Of a stretch of DNA of 64,000 nucleotides, positions 49,966 to 61,479 are shown piece after piece. The position numbers were made by a program, and so were the translations under genes. The notes under the pieces were generated by a model. That model made no database searches. It saw nothing but the letters and a program-made list of their open reading frames with translations, and was not told where the DNA came from. How positions within the stretch are numbered: position 1 is the first letter of the stretch; every line of letters starts with the position of its first letter. The stretch is from positions 10,293,501 to 10,357,500 of the forward strand of contig JAILWY010000014.1 of assembly GCA_022113835.1 (NCBI GenBank), in the 5' to 3' direction. The DNA comes from Atopsyche davidsoni (taxonomy: Eukaryota; Arthropoda; Insecta; Trichoptera; Hydrobiosidae).

Positions 49966-52900
49966 ATTTATGAGTATGTTTGTATATTAAACTCGGTGAG
50001 ATATCAGCTACATAATTCTCAAGACAGTTAGCTAGCTTAATATTACAAACGAGTTCCTCACAGTTACCTGAAAAAAAGAAATAACCTGTTTAGCATTGAT
50101 ATTTGCCAGGTCTCTACTGTGATAACAATAATAAATAACTGTCTAAATAGTAACAAAACAGTCCTAACTGATGTTCACAATTTACTCTATTGTATATTGC
50201 ATGTGTATATTTATTATTATTAATGCAGATGATGGTTTAAAGGTTAATTTAACTGACAAACAATAACATGTTAACCTGGTTTTAGAAAAGATTTTGAAAA
50301 AATTAGTACTCTCTCATCAAAAGAAATGTAAAAATTAGCCTTGCTTTGTTTATATAATAAGAATCAGTTCATTATGTATATAGATTATAGCTACTATTTT
50401 GTTTTGAAACTTTCATAGCCATACAAATATGACACAAAGAAAGCACACCCAATCTAAATATTTGCGCATGTCGATCGTCATAGGTCATACCGTGCGAGGA
50501 AAAGAGACAAATATACATCCGCTGCGGTACCTTCTACACGATTTTTCGCATAGTAACATACTTTAATACCAAAATTACAAGTGAAGACTATTTTTTAACT
50601 TATTAGATTAATTTAATTATAAATAAAAATATAGATACAGAACATTTCAGCGTCCAAAACGTAATATATATTAAATAGCGTTATTGGAAAGTTTGAGGTT
50701 ATCCGGATTTAATTCAGGTTTACGGTAAGTACTCGCTTTTCCAAGTGTATTGCAACAACTGACGTACATTTATTTTCAATGTCATCTCCCTTCAATTCGC
50801 ACTCAATTTATGTTAGCCTTTTCATTATCGCTATTCGTAAAAGAAAATACAGTCCGATTCTAGTGGATCTGGCAACGGTGCATGATATTTACAAAATGTA
50901 TACGCATACAAGTACGGGTAAAAAATTCAACTGAATAATCGATGACTCAGGAAAAAATGGCGGTTGTCGATAACCGTGCGACTGAGAGTACTAAATATTT
51001 TACCATATATTTGACTCAAAATATAGGTTTATATAATGTTAGGAATCAACGAAAGATACTAGAGGTCATATGATCAAATAAGTTATTCTCGTTACGATCG
51101 GAACTCATCGGATGTATGGAATACTTATTACGTTTCAAACGAGGTATCAACTGATAATCACACCATTTTATACTACTTATAGGATTCTTCGGATAATATA
51201 AAACACAAGTAATAGTGGTTTCAATATCGAGAGCGTGCCGTGGCGACCGATTGAACAACAAATTTTCGTATGAAATGGAGAAGCGCACGCTCGGTCACTT
51301 CGATCGACAAGGAATGGGGTCGTGACGTCACGCGCGACCGAAATAGCAAATGGCCGGGCCGGCCGGGGCGAGCCCGGCTCCGCTTCGGCCGGCCGACGGC
51401 GATTCGCACAAAATCGCGATACTCGGATGCATTGCGAGAATAGTACATGTTAATAAACCAAAAAATATATTTTCAAACAAATCAATCGCACGAAATGATT
51501 AATTACTACTGGACTTATTCTGTAAAAATTAAGCTACCACAACCAGAAATTTATTAAAAAATGTGTCGGCATGCAATACAATTCTAAGCCCGAGGCGGTC
51601 CTGCCTAGCATGACCTTGAAAAGGGGAGATTTGACAGAATTTATGCGAAGTCGAGAGAGATCGTCACAGTACGATAATAATAAATATACCATATTAAAAA
51701 GGAATGAAAGAAAGTTTGTAAATAAAATTAACGAAAACTAGGCACGGTCGATGATTGCGCACAGAGCCAACGCCCGCCGGGATGTCGCCATGTTTGTTAC
51801 CACGGCGGTCCATTTTCGTCCTTTACCAAGTTTACCGTCGCCGAAACACCCGATCGACTGGGATGCCGTCGCAACGGACGCGAATTAAGTGCGGCTAGCG
51901 TCGCCACCTTCCCGTGCGAGCGATCTCGAGTATGCTCCTCATAACGCCATCTTTACATTCACACTTTTTCGTAAGACAATCGTCGAGGGATTTATCACGC
52001 ATAAAAGTAAATCCCCAGGTACTTAAAAGTTAATGGTGAGAAATCGAGAATTACCAGTATTTCATTAATTTAACAGTTCACTAAATGCGACTATTATTTT
52101 TGCCATATAATATATAAAATTTTCATAGCATTGAGGCATTTTCGTAGTAACAGGTCAATGATTCGGGAACTATTGAGTGGCGCGGCCTCGCGCTGGCCGG
52201 CCCGGACCGCCCTCCCCGCGCCCCTCTCCCCCGTCCCCCCTCGCCCCGCCCGCGGTTGGCAGCCCTGCGCCCGCTGCTGCCGGCCCGGCCGTGGCTGCCC
52301 GCCGAACCTCGCTGGTCGACTGCAGTTCTCTGCTTTACCACGTAATCATTTCATTTACTTAAATGTCACTTTTTTTTTGCATTAACTTTTTTTACAGAAA
52401 ATAAATTTAAAAAAAAACAAATTAAACGTAAAAGACAAGATAAAATATTGAAACTGTTGGTAAATTGAATAAAAAGATGACTTTTAAAGCCAAGGTTTGT
52501 TAAAGATTTCTTTTTAAATTATGAAGCTCTTCCTATACGATAAGCTATATTTTTGTAACATGTTGTTACATACGAATTCTTGCGGATACCACAAAATTTA
52601 TAATAACGATATATAATATAAAAACATATTTAATTGTAAAGCTGTTTTAGAACCATGCTGTACAAAAAAGTTATCAAAATGTTATGATTAATTGGTTTTG
52701 GTTAAGAAATTATTAATAAAAATTATTAACAGAAAAATATATTGCATGCTAGTATTATTTTTTGATAAAACATACATTTTTGTTACCGGATTAAATACTA
52801 GAAACAAACAGTTTTACATTTTCTTCCCCCCTTTTATTATGTATTTTGGTGGTGTAAGGCTTTGTTGTGTTTCAAAATAAAAGAAACTGATCCAAATTTC

Positions 52901-53790
52901 TAAATGACCTCTTCATCACACCATTCGATAAATTATCGTAAATATAATACTGGTAATTAAGTGATTCATTTTTTTATTAACTTCTTATTACACTAATCAC
53001 CATGGTTGTTTTAAGAAATAGAAATAAAATACCAAACTAGTGATGAAGTTATGTTTTATCTACCCAGATAATAAGGTCTTATCAATATCAGAACAGCGAA
53101 CCACGATATGTTTATTTATCTTAATTTTTATCATTTTTATAGCTTTGTGTATTTCATGATTATCAACTGTGCACAATTACTTCTATTCTAAAAACAATTA
53201 ATCATTTCAATACTATTTTGCATTTACTCAAAAAATGTTATTGGGTGTTCAATGATTTTAATTTATTGATGAATTATCTAAAAAGGGTTTTATTTAAAAA
53301 AAAAAAACAAATTTGAATATTAGTCAGTGATTTGATTATTGATGTAGTAAATGAAATCAACAGTTCAAGCAGTAAGTTATGAATAATTGGTAGTTATCTT
53401 TTTTAAGCTTAGTGTCTTTTTATGTGTTATGAAAACTGATGTATTATTAAAATTTGAAAACAAAATATTGTACAAATTTGATAGTATATTTGCAAACTAT
53501 ATTATCACAAACATCAATAAAAGTATAAATTCTTACCAATCCAAGAAATGTTCTAAAATAAGCCGAGTGGTTAAAATATTATTTTTCTCATAATATGTTC
53601 AAAAATAGTTGGGTTTTTTTATGGGTCGTCATACATTATGCAATAAAATGCTTAAAAAGGCTGGATGATCTCAATACTGAATGTTATTATTTTTGATTTA
53701 GTAGACACAATTTAATGCTGTACTTCAAATAATCAAAGCTGCGAGTTATAATGTATCTACGACTTATTTCTTATCTAATGTAATCAATTA
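49966..53790 (-). promoter_or_regulatory. Leader and promoter zone of the CCCH gene, with GC islands
   Basis: The ATG at 49965 is preceded by 102 bases of leader, and the acceptor TTTCAG ends at 50068. An upstream leader exon is therefore needed. Candidate starts contain YY1/Pho-like sites: AAAATGGCGG at 50954-50963 (plus) and AACATGGCGAC at 51784-51794 (minus). GC islands lie at 51290-51430, 51740-51950 and 52170-52340. Their open frames are compositional. From 52.4 to 53.8 kb the DNA is plain AT-rich. Confidence 0.45.
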
Positions 53791-55356
53791 TTATATATCA
53801 TCTATTTTAATATTACTGATAACAGAAGATAAGAAACTGGAGAAGTCGCTACGCAACTTATTTCCTCCTTCATTGATATTCACAGGAACTTGAGATATTT
53901 TACCAAAAGTTGAAGCTGAAATTAAAAATGTAAATTTATTAATTATGAAAACTAGGAAAAAAAATTATTATACAAAAATTATAAATATTTTTTAAAACGC
54001 CATCTTTTATCGAGTAGAGTTACTTTTAAAAATGTTCAATATTTAATCTAAAACGCAAACCGATTTACATATCTGTAATAAATCAGTCACTTTTATTAAA
54101 TTAAACAGATGTCCCTGCCTATCTCTTTGGTAAAATGTCAAATTAATTTCGTACATAATCGTAATCCTTTAGTATCCTGTTGGGTTTCCGTCGTGTTGTA
54201 GAAGACCACGCATTGCTTTGGTCCGAGTCCGAGTTGCGATACAAAATAATTGTAAAGTAATTCAAATTCTCTAGGAGCTGCAGTACAATTGCTCGCAGAG
54301 CAGACCAAAATTACTCCGTTGGTATTGTTTCGAAACGCTGGCCAGCACGATTCAAACCTTTATATAGCAAAAAAATCAGATAAAATATTTATTATAAAAC
54401 AACTACTTAAATCTGTTATATTAAAAAAAAATAAAACAACCATTTCTTAACCAACCTCACAGCAAATATAGATATGTACATGAAGCTATTTAAATAATTT
54501 ACATTATAATCTAGAAATACTTTTCATTATATCACACAAAACTAAATATCTAATTAGTTACAAAATTAATGAAGAAATATTTTGATCTTTTAGGAGGATT
54601 TAGGAGACGTCTCATGGTTAGTTAGTAATGTGAATATAATTCTGAAACTGGTAGTTTCGTACTACGAAACAGCATAGGTGTTGTAATTTTTATATGCATC
54701 TTTATGCCATTTTTATAAATAATAATTGAACATAAAATATGTATTAGTATAATAATCTCGTACTTATGGTCTCCACTGCAATCCCACAGCTCGACATCCG
54801 GTTTAAATGTTTTATTGTCAATATTTAATGCGGGTGGCTCAAATTCAAGTATCCTTGCTCCCTGTGTCGGGCGAACCTCGTAATTCGCTTCCATGTCTAT
54901 AGATTCAGATAAGAAATTGGCGATGCCCGTTTTTCCACTCTATAAGTTCAATCAATACATAAAATAATATCAATCAGATGTAAAGTTATATATTTTTAAG
55001 GCATAGGTGAGTATTCATACATATTTAGTTATAACAAAAGGCTCAGGTAATCTTTCAATATAGTTTATATTTTAATATAGAAACATCTATGTACGTCATT
55101 TAAATAAATATTCATCGATACTAATGAAATTAAATAATAAACTCCAAAGCCCGTATATTTCTACATTGAAATTGATGTTTCAAAATGAAAACATGTCTAG
55201 AGAAAATAAAAAGTATGATTTTTTTTATTATGTAACTAAATTGCGTTTGAAGTAACACCATTACGCGACTGGAAATTTTTGTAATGAATTAATGTTTATT
55301 TACACAATAGTACTTACTCCAGATGGGCCGACCATCAACAGCTTTAGTTTTATCAT
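53791..55356 (-). CDS. IFT22: Intraflagellar transport protein 22 (RABL5), small GTPase
   Basis: Four minus-strand exons (55356-55318, 54939-54764, 54357-54155, 53915-53791) join in frame to 180 residues; human IFT22 is about 185. The P-loop GPSGSGKT (10-17) spans the first junction. PTQGARILEFEPP and ELWDCSGDHKFESCWPAF (DxxG at 66-69) follow. As in the family, no standard NKxD guanine-binding motif is seen. The C-terminal helix is the NKLRSDFSSFLSSVISNI type. IFT22 belongs to IFT complex B and acts in cilium assembly; insects use this in sensory neurons and sperm. The last exon begins after TTTCAG and uses a donor (TTAT|GTACGA) that avoids an in-frame stop a few codons later. Confidence 0.96.
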
Positions 55357-55459
55357 TTGTCAATAATTATAAAATGATCCTATGTTATGAAAATTCGCAC
55401 GAGCATCGCTGAAGTACGCCGATTATCTGAGTTGGATATTATCGAAATATGTTTACAGC

Positions 55460-55473
55460 GTTACCATGGAAAC
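55460..55473. promoter_or_regulatory. RFX X-box upstream of IFT22
   Basis: GTTACCATGGAAAC fits the RFX X-box (GTTRCC-AT-GGNAAC half-sites, imperfect palindrome). It lies 104 bp upstream of the IFT22 start codon, the usual spacing in ciliary gene promoters. RFX factors are known to activate IFT genes through such sites. Confidence 0.8.
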
Positions 55474-55479
55474 CATTAT

Positions 55480-56739
55480 GTATACAAGACGTAAAAATAA
55501 AACTTATATAGCTGTTGAATGCCTGCTTTATACAGATAAATAAATAAATATAAAGTTCCTTCCCTTTACTCTTTATAAACATTTCTATAAAAAAGACTTT
55601 TGCAAATATTATACGTGTAGTATGAATATCAAAATAATTCGTTAAGCAAAAAAATATATTTAAAATTAAAGTACAAAAAAGGAATTTTATATTAATTGAT
55701 TTTCGTGTTTTAATGAATAGAAGTGTTAATAACATTTTTGTAAAAGATGCTTGTTTCTTTTTTAATTATTGTAGAAACGGAGACAATACGGCTCGGTAGT
55801 CATTCATTATTGAATAGGCAAGAACACTAATCAAAGATAGACAATTAAAAGCACAAACATCTATACCATTAATTACACAAAACATTAACGCCTAAAAACT
55901 CTAAGCAAATTCAAAGAAAGTTTAAATATTTATGAATGTACAAATGGAGACGAAAACAGAAATAAAAATCAATTATATATCCCAACGTATATATATTAAT
56001 AATATTGTATACTTTCCAATTATTATACATCTTGCGACTGAGATTTTATTTCTAATGGTTTTAATTATTTCTTATATAGTTTATCTGGGTATTTACTGCT
56101 CTTCTGCTAATATTGATTGCACACACCTTTAAGCTCAGAATGGAAATCCATTGCACTTCACTGATGTATGTTGATAATTGCATATATATGCAAGTATCAT
56201 ATAAAAATATGATATCAAAAGCTAGCAGCCGTAAAAAAATTCTTCAAGACTCATAAACCGTCATAGTCTAACAAAAATCAATGTTAGAGTAATTGTGGTA
56301 CAAAGTGTTTCAAAACTCGCAGTATCATTCGAAAATATAAGAATAACAAGGAAAATAACATTTTTAACACAGTTGAAATATTGTATTATTTCCATGAAAT
56401 AAAAATAATACAATTTATCCAGTATATTATTTGATCATTTTGATGTCTAATATTGTCATTTTACGTATGTATATATTTAAAACATATTTGCTGGATTTGT
56501 AATAAATATCTAATCGACATACAAACACATTTACCAATTTTACGATGGATTTTTTTTATATGTGTCGTGCATTTCATTTAGCAAGACAACACTACCATAC
56601 TATATGTTATTACTTATACAGATAAAATAATTATGAGCAGTGCAAAAAAAAAAAATCCACAGCGTGTACGCAATACGAGGCGCTTCGTAAATTAGATGCG
56701 ATCGATATTTTATAATGAAAAAAAATCCATCACAATCTC
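55480..56739. other. AT-rich intergenic DNA
   Basis: No gene, element or ordered repeat recognised. Confidence 0.6.
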
Positions 56740-57060
56740 GATAAGACGCCGCGACACGCCTATCAAATGAAATGTCAAACGGATTGATTTCCAGTCCATT
56801 TAATGCGGGACGGGGGCTCCTCCGTGAGAACGGGGGTCCCTGGAGGAAGAGAGCCAGGCACAATGCGGAAGAGTCGGTCGGGGAAAAGTGGGGCGTAATG
56901 ATAGGCCACTTAATTTTATCGATCTTCACAAGTGACGGCGTTAGAGCCGAGCTGCGGTAGGTGGGACACAATGCTGGGCGCTGTCGAAAAGCCGATTGCA
57001 CGCGACGATCGATTCGAATGAATAATAATTGTGACGAGACGAGGTGTAGAAGGATCCGCA
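56740..57060. other. GC-richer island, possibly regulatory
   Basis: About 320 bp of mixed composition with long overlapping frames on both strands and no recognisable protein. It holds homeodomain-like (TTTAATGC, TTAATTTT) and ATCGAT cores. A conserved non-coding element is the best guess. Confidence 0.35.
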
Positions 57061-57089
57061 GATCCACTGAAACTATTTCCGTCCTTTTT

Positions 57090-57660
57090 TATTGTTTCCT
57101 TCAAGATGTATTCCTTCAACGCCTTCAAAATCACTGGGTGACTTGTGTCACCCTTTTGTGCCTTTTTTTGTAGGGGCAGTCCTCGAGGTTGTAATCGAAG
57201 AGTTTGGAACTAAGTGGGTAGAGGTTTGGAAGGAGTGTGCGAGGTCGATGATAACCTCTTGGATCGTTTTGGTGGTGGTGTCTCCGTGGAGCTGGGCATT
57301 TTGGAGGATTTTATTTTGGAATACCTGGAGAGGCTTGTGTCTCTCAGGCGGGATGTATCCTCAGATGGGGCAGGCGCAAGTGAATCATGAGAAGAATTTT
57401 ACGGGAGGGAGAGAGTTTGCTTTTGCTGCATAGGAGTGGGGAAAGGATCTGGCTTTTAGTTCTGTCTGTTTTATGTGTGGTGTCCAGGTGAGTTTGCGGT
57501 CTAGTGTAAGGCCGAGGTACTTGATAGACGTCTTCCATGGAATGGGGACGTTTTCCAGGGTGATGTGGTACTCTGGGTGAGTGTGAGCGGCTGGGATTCT
57601 GAAGATTATCGCCTCGCTTTTTGAGGGGGCTATTTCTCTCCTAGAACACCATTAACACTG
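57090..57660 (-). mobile_element. Jockey-like non-LTR retrotransposon fragment (reverse transcriptase)
   Basis: The minus strand reads KSEAIIFRIPA, then NVPIPWKTSIKYLGLTLDRKL and TWTPHIKQTELKARS (about 57545-57440). This is the KYLGxxLDxxLxWxxHI block that follows the catalytic core of Jockey-type reverse transcriptases. After stops and shifts it reads GYIPPERHKPLQVFQNKIL (about 57360-57300) and EVIIDLA. The YxDD core is outside or lost. It is a non-functional relic. Confidence 0.82.
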
Positions 57661-57664
57661 GCTC

Positions 57665-57720
57665 AGCATGAGTATATGCTCAGGGAAATGGTCGCCAACC
57701 TGCTCCGAGGAGAGGCACTT
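57665..57720 (+). mobile_element. LINE tail fragment (+)
   Basis: The plus strand reads AQHEYMLREMVANLL followed by CGAGGAGAGGCAC. It matches the right half of the 8.0-8.2 kb element almost base for base (CATGAGTATATGCTCAG, GCCAACCT, GAGGAGAGGCACTT). The ancestral stop TGA has become CGA. Confidence 0.7.
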
Positions 57721-57804
57721 GCCGGATGTCAATCTTATATTTTGATTTTTGATACAGTTTTAGTATCAAACATCGTGAATGAAACTAAAATCATTCTATC
57801 CTCA

Positions 57805-58120
57805 TGGTAGGTTGGTGACTATTTCATCGCACATATTTCTATCCTGGGCCAGTCTCACTAATTTGGCTGTACTTCCTCCTTTCAATGCCCCCTTTTCCTT
57901 GGACAATCAGCTGTAGGATGCTATATTTACTGCTACGATAAATGTGGCAAAAATACGAGACCTTCCGCTTTTTTACCAACGTCTCAAATTCTGTGCAAGA
58001 CTCTCTCATTTGTGACGCGGTCAACCCATGGTATTTTAAGGATTCTCCTATATAGCCACGCTCAGCACTTGAGTGTTCAAGCTTCAACTCCATAAAGGAG
58101 AAACTGTGTCGACATAACAC
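57805..58120 (-). mobile_element. LINE C-terminal fragment (-)
   Basis: The minus strand reads KKRKVSYFCHIYRSSKYSILQ, then LIVQGKGG, RRKYSQISETGPG and, past a stop, EIVTNLP with a decayed end. This is the endonuclease/reverse transcriptase C-terminus (the KRRxSYLGHIxRxxKYxLLQLIIQGK block) of the tail family found at 8.0, 14.5 and 33.1 kb. It faces the fragment at 57665-57720 tail to tail. Confidence 0.72.
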
Positions 58121-58309
58121 TTGGCGATTCTCCAGCGAGATTTCAGTTTTACTTTCCTCATGTTATTAAGCGCACTGCGTGCTGTCTTTCCCTGGTCAGG
58201 ATCCCAGTTCTCATTTAAACAGCTGATGTCTGCTTCTGTCTGTATCTGTCTTATTTGCTTTGGGAGCTTTATTGATTTCCTTAGTTAAATTTAATCGAGC
58301 CGATTAAAA

Positions 58310-58620
58310 GAATATCCGATTGTGCCCATCGCTTCGCGACCCTGTGGCCGGCCGGGTCGGCATCTCGCATCTCCCGGCCACGGCGATCCATAGATCATCG
58401 GCTCTGTGTTCGCACGGATCTGCAAGCCTGCGCCCGGAACAAAACAAGATAATGCCCGCAGTCTGGACGTTTATCTTTATGTTCGCTTTAATTCCTCTGC
58501 AAAATGCTGGCTCACTTGCAACCAGGGACGGCGCGTATCGATTCCCGCAATGGCCTGCCAAGTCAGGGTGTTCTCAAAATCATGGTTATCGTAAAACAAC
58601 AAGTGCAAATTCAAACTAAC
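58310..58620 (+). other. GC-richer island with a short signal-peptide-like ORF
   Basis: From an ATG at about 58451 the plus strand encodes 55 residues starting MPAVWTFIFMFALIPLQ, which resembles a secretion signal, then a small polar tail ending TTSANSN. The other strand is also open over the island. The short length and lack of homology make a real gene uncertain; conserved non-coding DNA is equally likely. Confidence 0.2.
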
Positions 58621-59510
58621 AAAATACAAGACTTTCATCCAGACGTCAGTGGACTTCTCAAAATATCACACGTAGTTGAGTTTATTTGTGTGGTCAGATA
58701 TTTCTACGTGCAAAGTATTTTTTTCATTATATCATTTATAATTAATTCGCACGGAGTACGCAAAAGCTCCCAGGAACGAACAATTCATAACGAGAAGAAG
58801 ACATTAAACGATATCGTGGGATTGAAAATATACATAATTAAATGCATGACCAATAATTGTTAGCATAAATAATTTTATTTATTTTTAAAAATGAATATTT
58901 AAAAAAAAACAGGAAGAATTTGTTTTTAACAATAAAAAAGAGTAGAGTTTTTTTAGAGATCCGCTGATCACAAATACTTTTGTATTAATATATAGAAATG
59001 CTTTAATTTTTGCGGGCAACATTAAAAGAGCAATTTTTTAAATTAAATTTACTTCTAGGTGATTTTAGGAGTCTTTTGAAAGGATATTTATAACTCTTGC
59101 TACTTTTGAATACTCAAGAAAAATGTAAAATAATAAAAGTCCTGATGTATGCATGTATTATTTAGTCAAAACACTGGGCCAAAGTAACTATATCATTTTA
59201 AGTAAAAAAATATACTTATATAAATGTTTATATATATATATATTCATACGTATATATGTAAAGTAGCTCTTTAAGTGACGATTAAAATAAAAAAAGTAGT
59301 AGCATTATATTACCCAAACTTTACATATAAAAACTATTGGTCTTTCCTTATATTCAGTTACTCTAAAAAATGTAATCAAATTCGAAAAAAATGCGTTTTA
59401 TATATTATTACTCGAAAGTATTTGTCGACCCGCGCACAGCTCGTCACTAAAATTACATATTTTTATTGACAAGCATGTAGAGATTAATGGTGCATTAATA
59501 ATTAATGGTA
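58621..59510. other. AT-rich DNA
   Basis: No gene seen. A TA-rich microsatellite-like run lies at about 59218-59260. Confidence 0.6.
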
Positions 59511-60430
59511 TCGTGACACCATCTCCGGGGCAAGCGTTTAAGTTGCAAGGGTGTTACTCCAGCGTATTTAATACCCGACGGGCCATGGAGGAGCAGGCCA
59601 TTTACATGCCGGCCAGCTGTTTTAATTAAGTCATTGATTTATGACCGAGAAGTACTAGATTTGGTAGTCACAGGTAAAGAAACCGCATACCAGTGGCGTG
59701 CCGTGAAATCCGCGAGGACTCAATAACACTTACTATAAATATAAATTAATATAGATTTGAATTGTAATGAATTTCGTTGGTTTTAAAAAATATATTTGCT
59801 GTAACCTTGTAAATAATAAGATGCTCATATCAGATTTTTTTTTTTATTCCTACCCTTGTGCATTCTAATGTTTGTGGTTTCAAGATGATTTAATATCCAG
59901 TGACCGCAAATGAGCCCACAAGTACGGCCGTCGAGCGAGGCGCTGAAAATTAGAAATATCTATAATAAAAATGTCTATATATATAATTTTTTTATATTTG
60001 TATCTCTTTCGGGTGATTTTACACGAAAAGACTACATGACTACATACAAAAAAATGTAGTAGCTAAATTTATTTAATATTGTTTTGTGCATTGTTAAAAT
60101 ATTCTCAGACGTTATAATAACAAGTTCGCTTAGTGCTGTTAGCAAAAAAAAATATGCAGAAGCATTTATAACAACATGTTAGCATAAAAATAAAAAAAAC
60201 CAATGGTCGAGTTGGCGAGAGATTGACGGATGGGGCGGCCAGGGGCGTCCCCCACAGCAGGTCGTTAGATTACCAGCTCCTGAGCCTTCCGGCTTGGAGC
60301 TTCTGGTTTCTGGTTCTCACACGTGGCTGCGGCGGCGATGACTCCCGCATCAGCACGCGTGAGCACGCGAGGATCGCAAACGCTGAACTATGAGCTGCGA
60401 AGCTGCAAAGCCTTAGTAGGTTATTAATAA
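59511..60430. other. Mixed intergenic DNA with two GC-richer patches
   Basis: The patch at 59520-59660 contains the E-box CAGCTG next to TTTTAATTAAG and TTTATGAC, a cluster typical of developmental enhancers. The patch at 60200-60430 has no readable gene. Function is unproven. Confidence 0.35.
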
Positions 60431-61156
60431 AAATTCCAACCCCGTGCATTGAGGCAGTTGCTTCCAGCCTTTTTACCGCCTCATTGCCTGGCGAAATCGT
60501 GTCATTTAATTAATTTAATTGTCACTTTATTTTTTTATGTCGAAAGTTGATTTTTTTATAGAGTATTGAAAAAACTATAAATTATATTTATCTGTTTTTT
60601 ATTATTTAATTAACGTCCATTTTCAGGGTTAAATAAAATCTTGAAAATGTTGAAAAATTGGATAAAATGACGACTTTTCAAAACCAAAGTTTGTTAAAGA
60701 TTTTTTTGAATCTTTTAATTCCAATTTAAAAAAAGACTTTTAAATGTTTAGGACTCTTGGAAAAGGGACATGACGAATCTCCGAATTCCTACACTTCAAT
60801 CGGAAAAACACATATTTATCATATTAATAGTAAATTAATAAGAAATAAAAATATATTCAGTTTGGTAGAAGGGATGTATTAAACTTTTTGCATTAAAATT
60901 TATTTTATTGGTGCTGTCGATTTTTTTGCGCAAAACGGACTAGAAAATGATCAAAAAAACTCGATTATGGGACCTAGACCCTTAAGCTTTTAGATTATTT
61001 AGTCAAATCGCAATCGTTATATTGCAGCTTAAAAAATTAAGCTCATAGCTTCAAAGCTACGACATGAGATATTGGAAAAAAATTGATGAAAATAAAACTT
61101 ATTTTCTATGCACGCGTCTCATGAATATGTGCGCCTGCTTTTAATTATTTATTTAA

Positions 61157-61474
61157 CCCTTTATAGGGCATAAGCTAAAAACGGTTACATTACGGTCACT
61201 TTTGAGGGTCATACCGCGTATAATAATAATACATACCTTGATTATCAAAGAAATTAATATTGTCTTAATTATAATCCAAGAACACGGAGCTATACCTTAT
61301 TGAAACTTTCAGATACATATATAACCATTTTGTAAACAAAACAATAATATGTAATAATAATTGTAATAAACAATAATAACAATAAAACTCAATTTTCGTC
61401 AATTATTATACCCAGTGTGACCCTCAAAAGTGACCTTTAAGATGGTTAGTTTTTAGCTTATGCCGTACAAAGGG
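61157..61474. mobile_element. TTAA-flanked MITE, piggyBac-type
   Basis: A 318-bp element between TTAA (61153-61156) and TTAA (61475-61478). Terminal inverted repeats of about 75 bp start CCCTTT(A/G)TA(G/C)GGCATAAG, continue CTAAAAAC and contain GGTCACTTTTGAGGGTCA. The centre is AT-rich and non-coding. The TTAA duplication suggests mobilisation by a piggyBac-family transposase. Its ends match neither of the two larger TTAA elements here. Confidence 0.9.
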
Positions 61475-61479
61475 TTAAA

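Noticed and set aside
51221..52385. Open frames in GC islands upstream of the CCCH gene
   Set aside because: Arg/Gly/Pro-rich by composition, open on both strands, no splice pairs or homology; better explained as promoter CpG islands.
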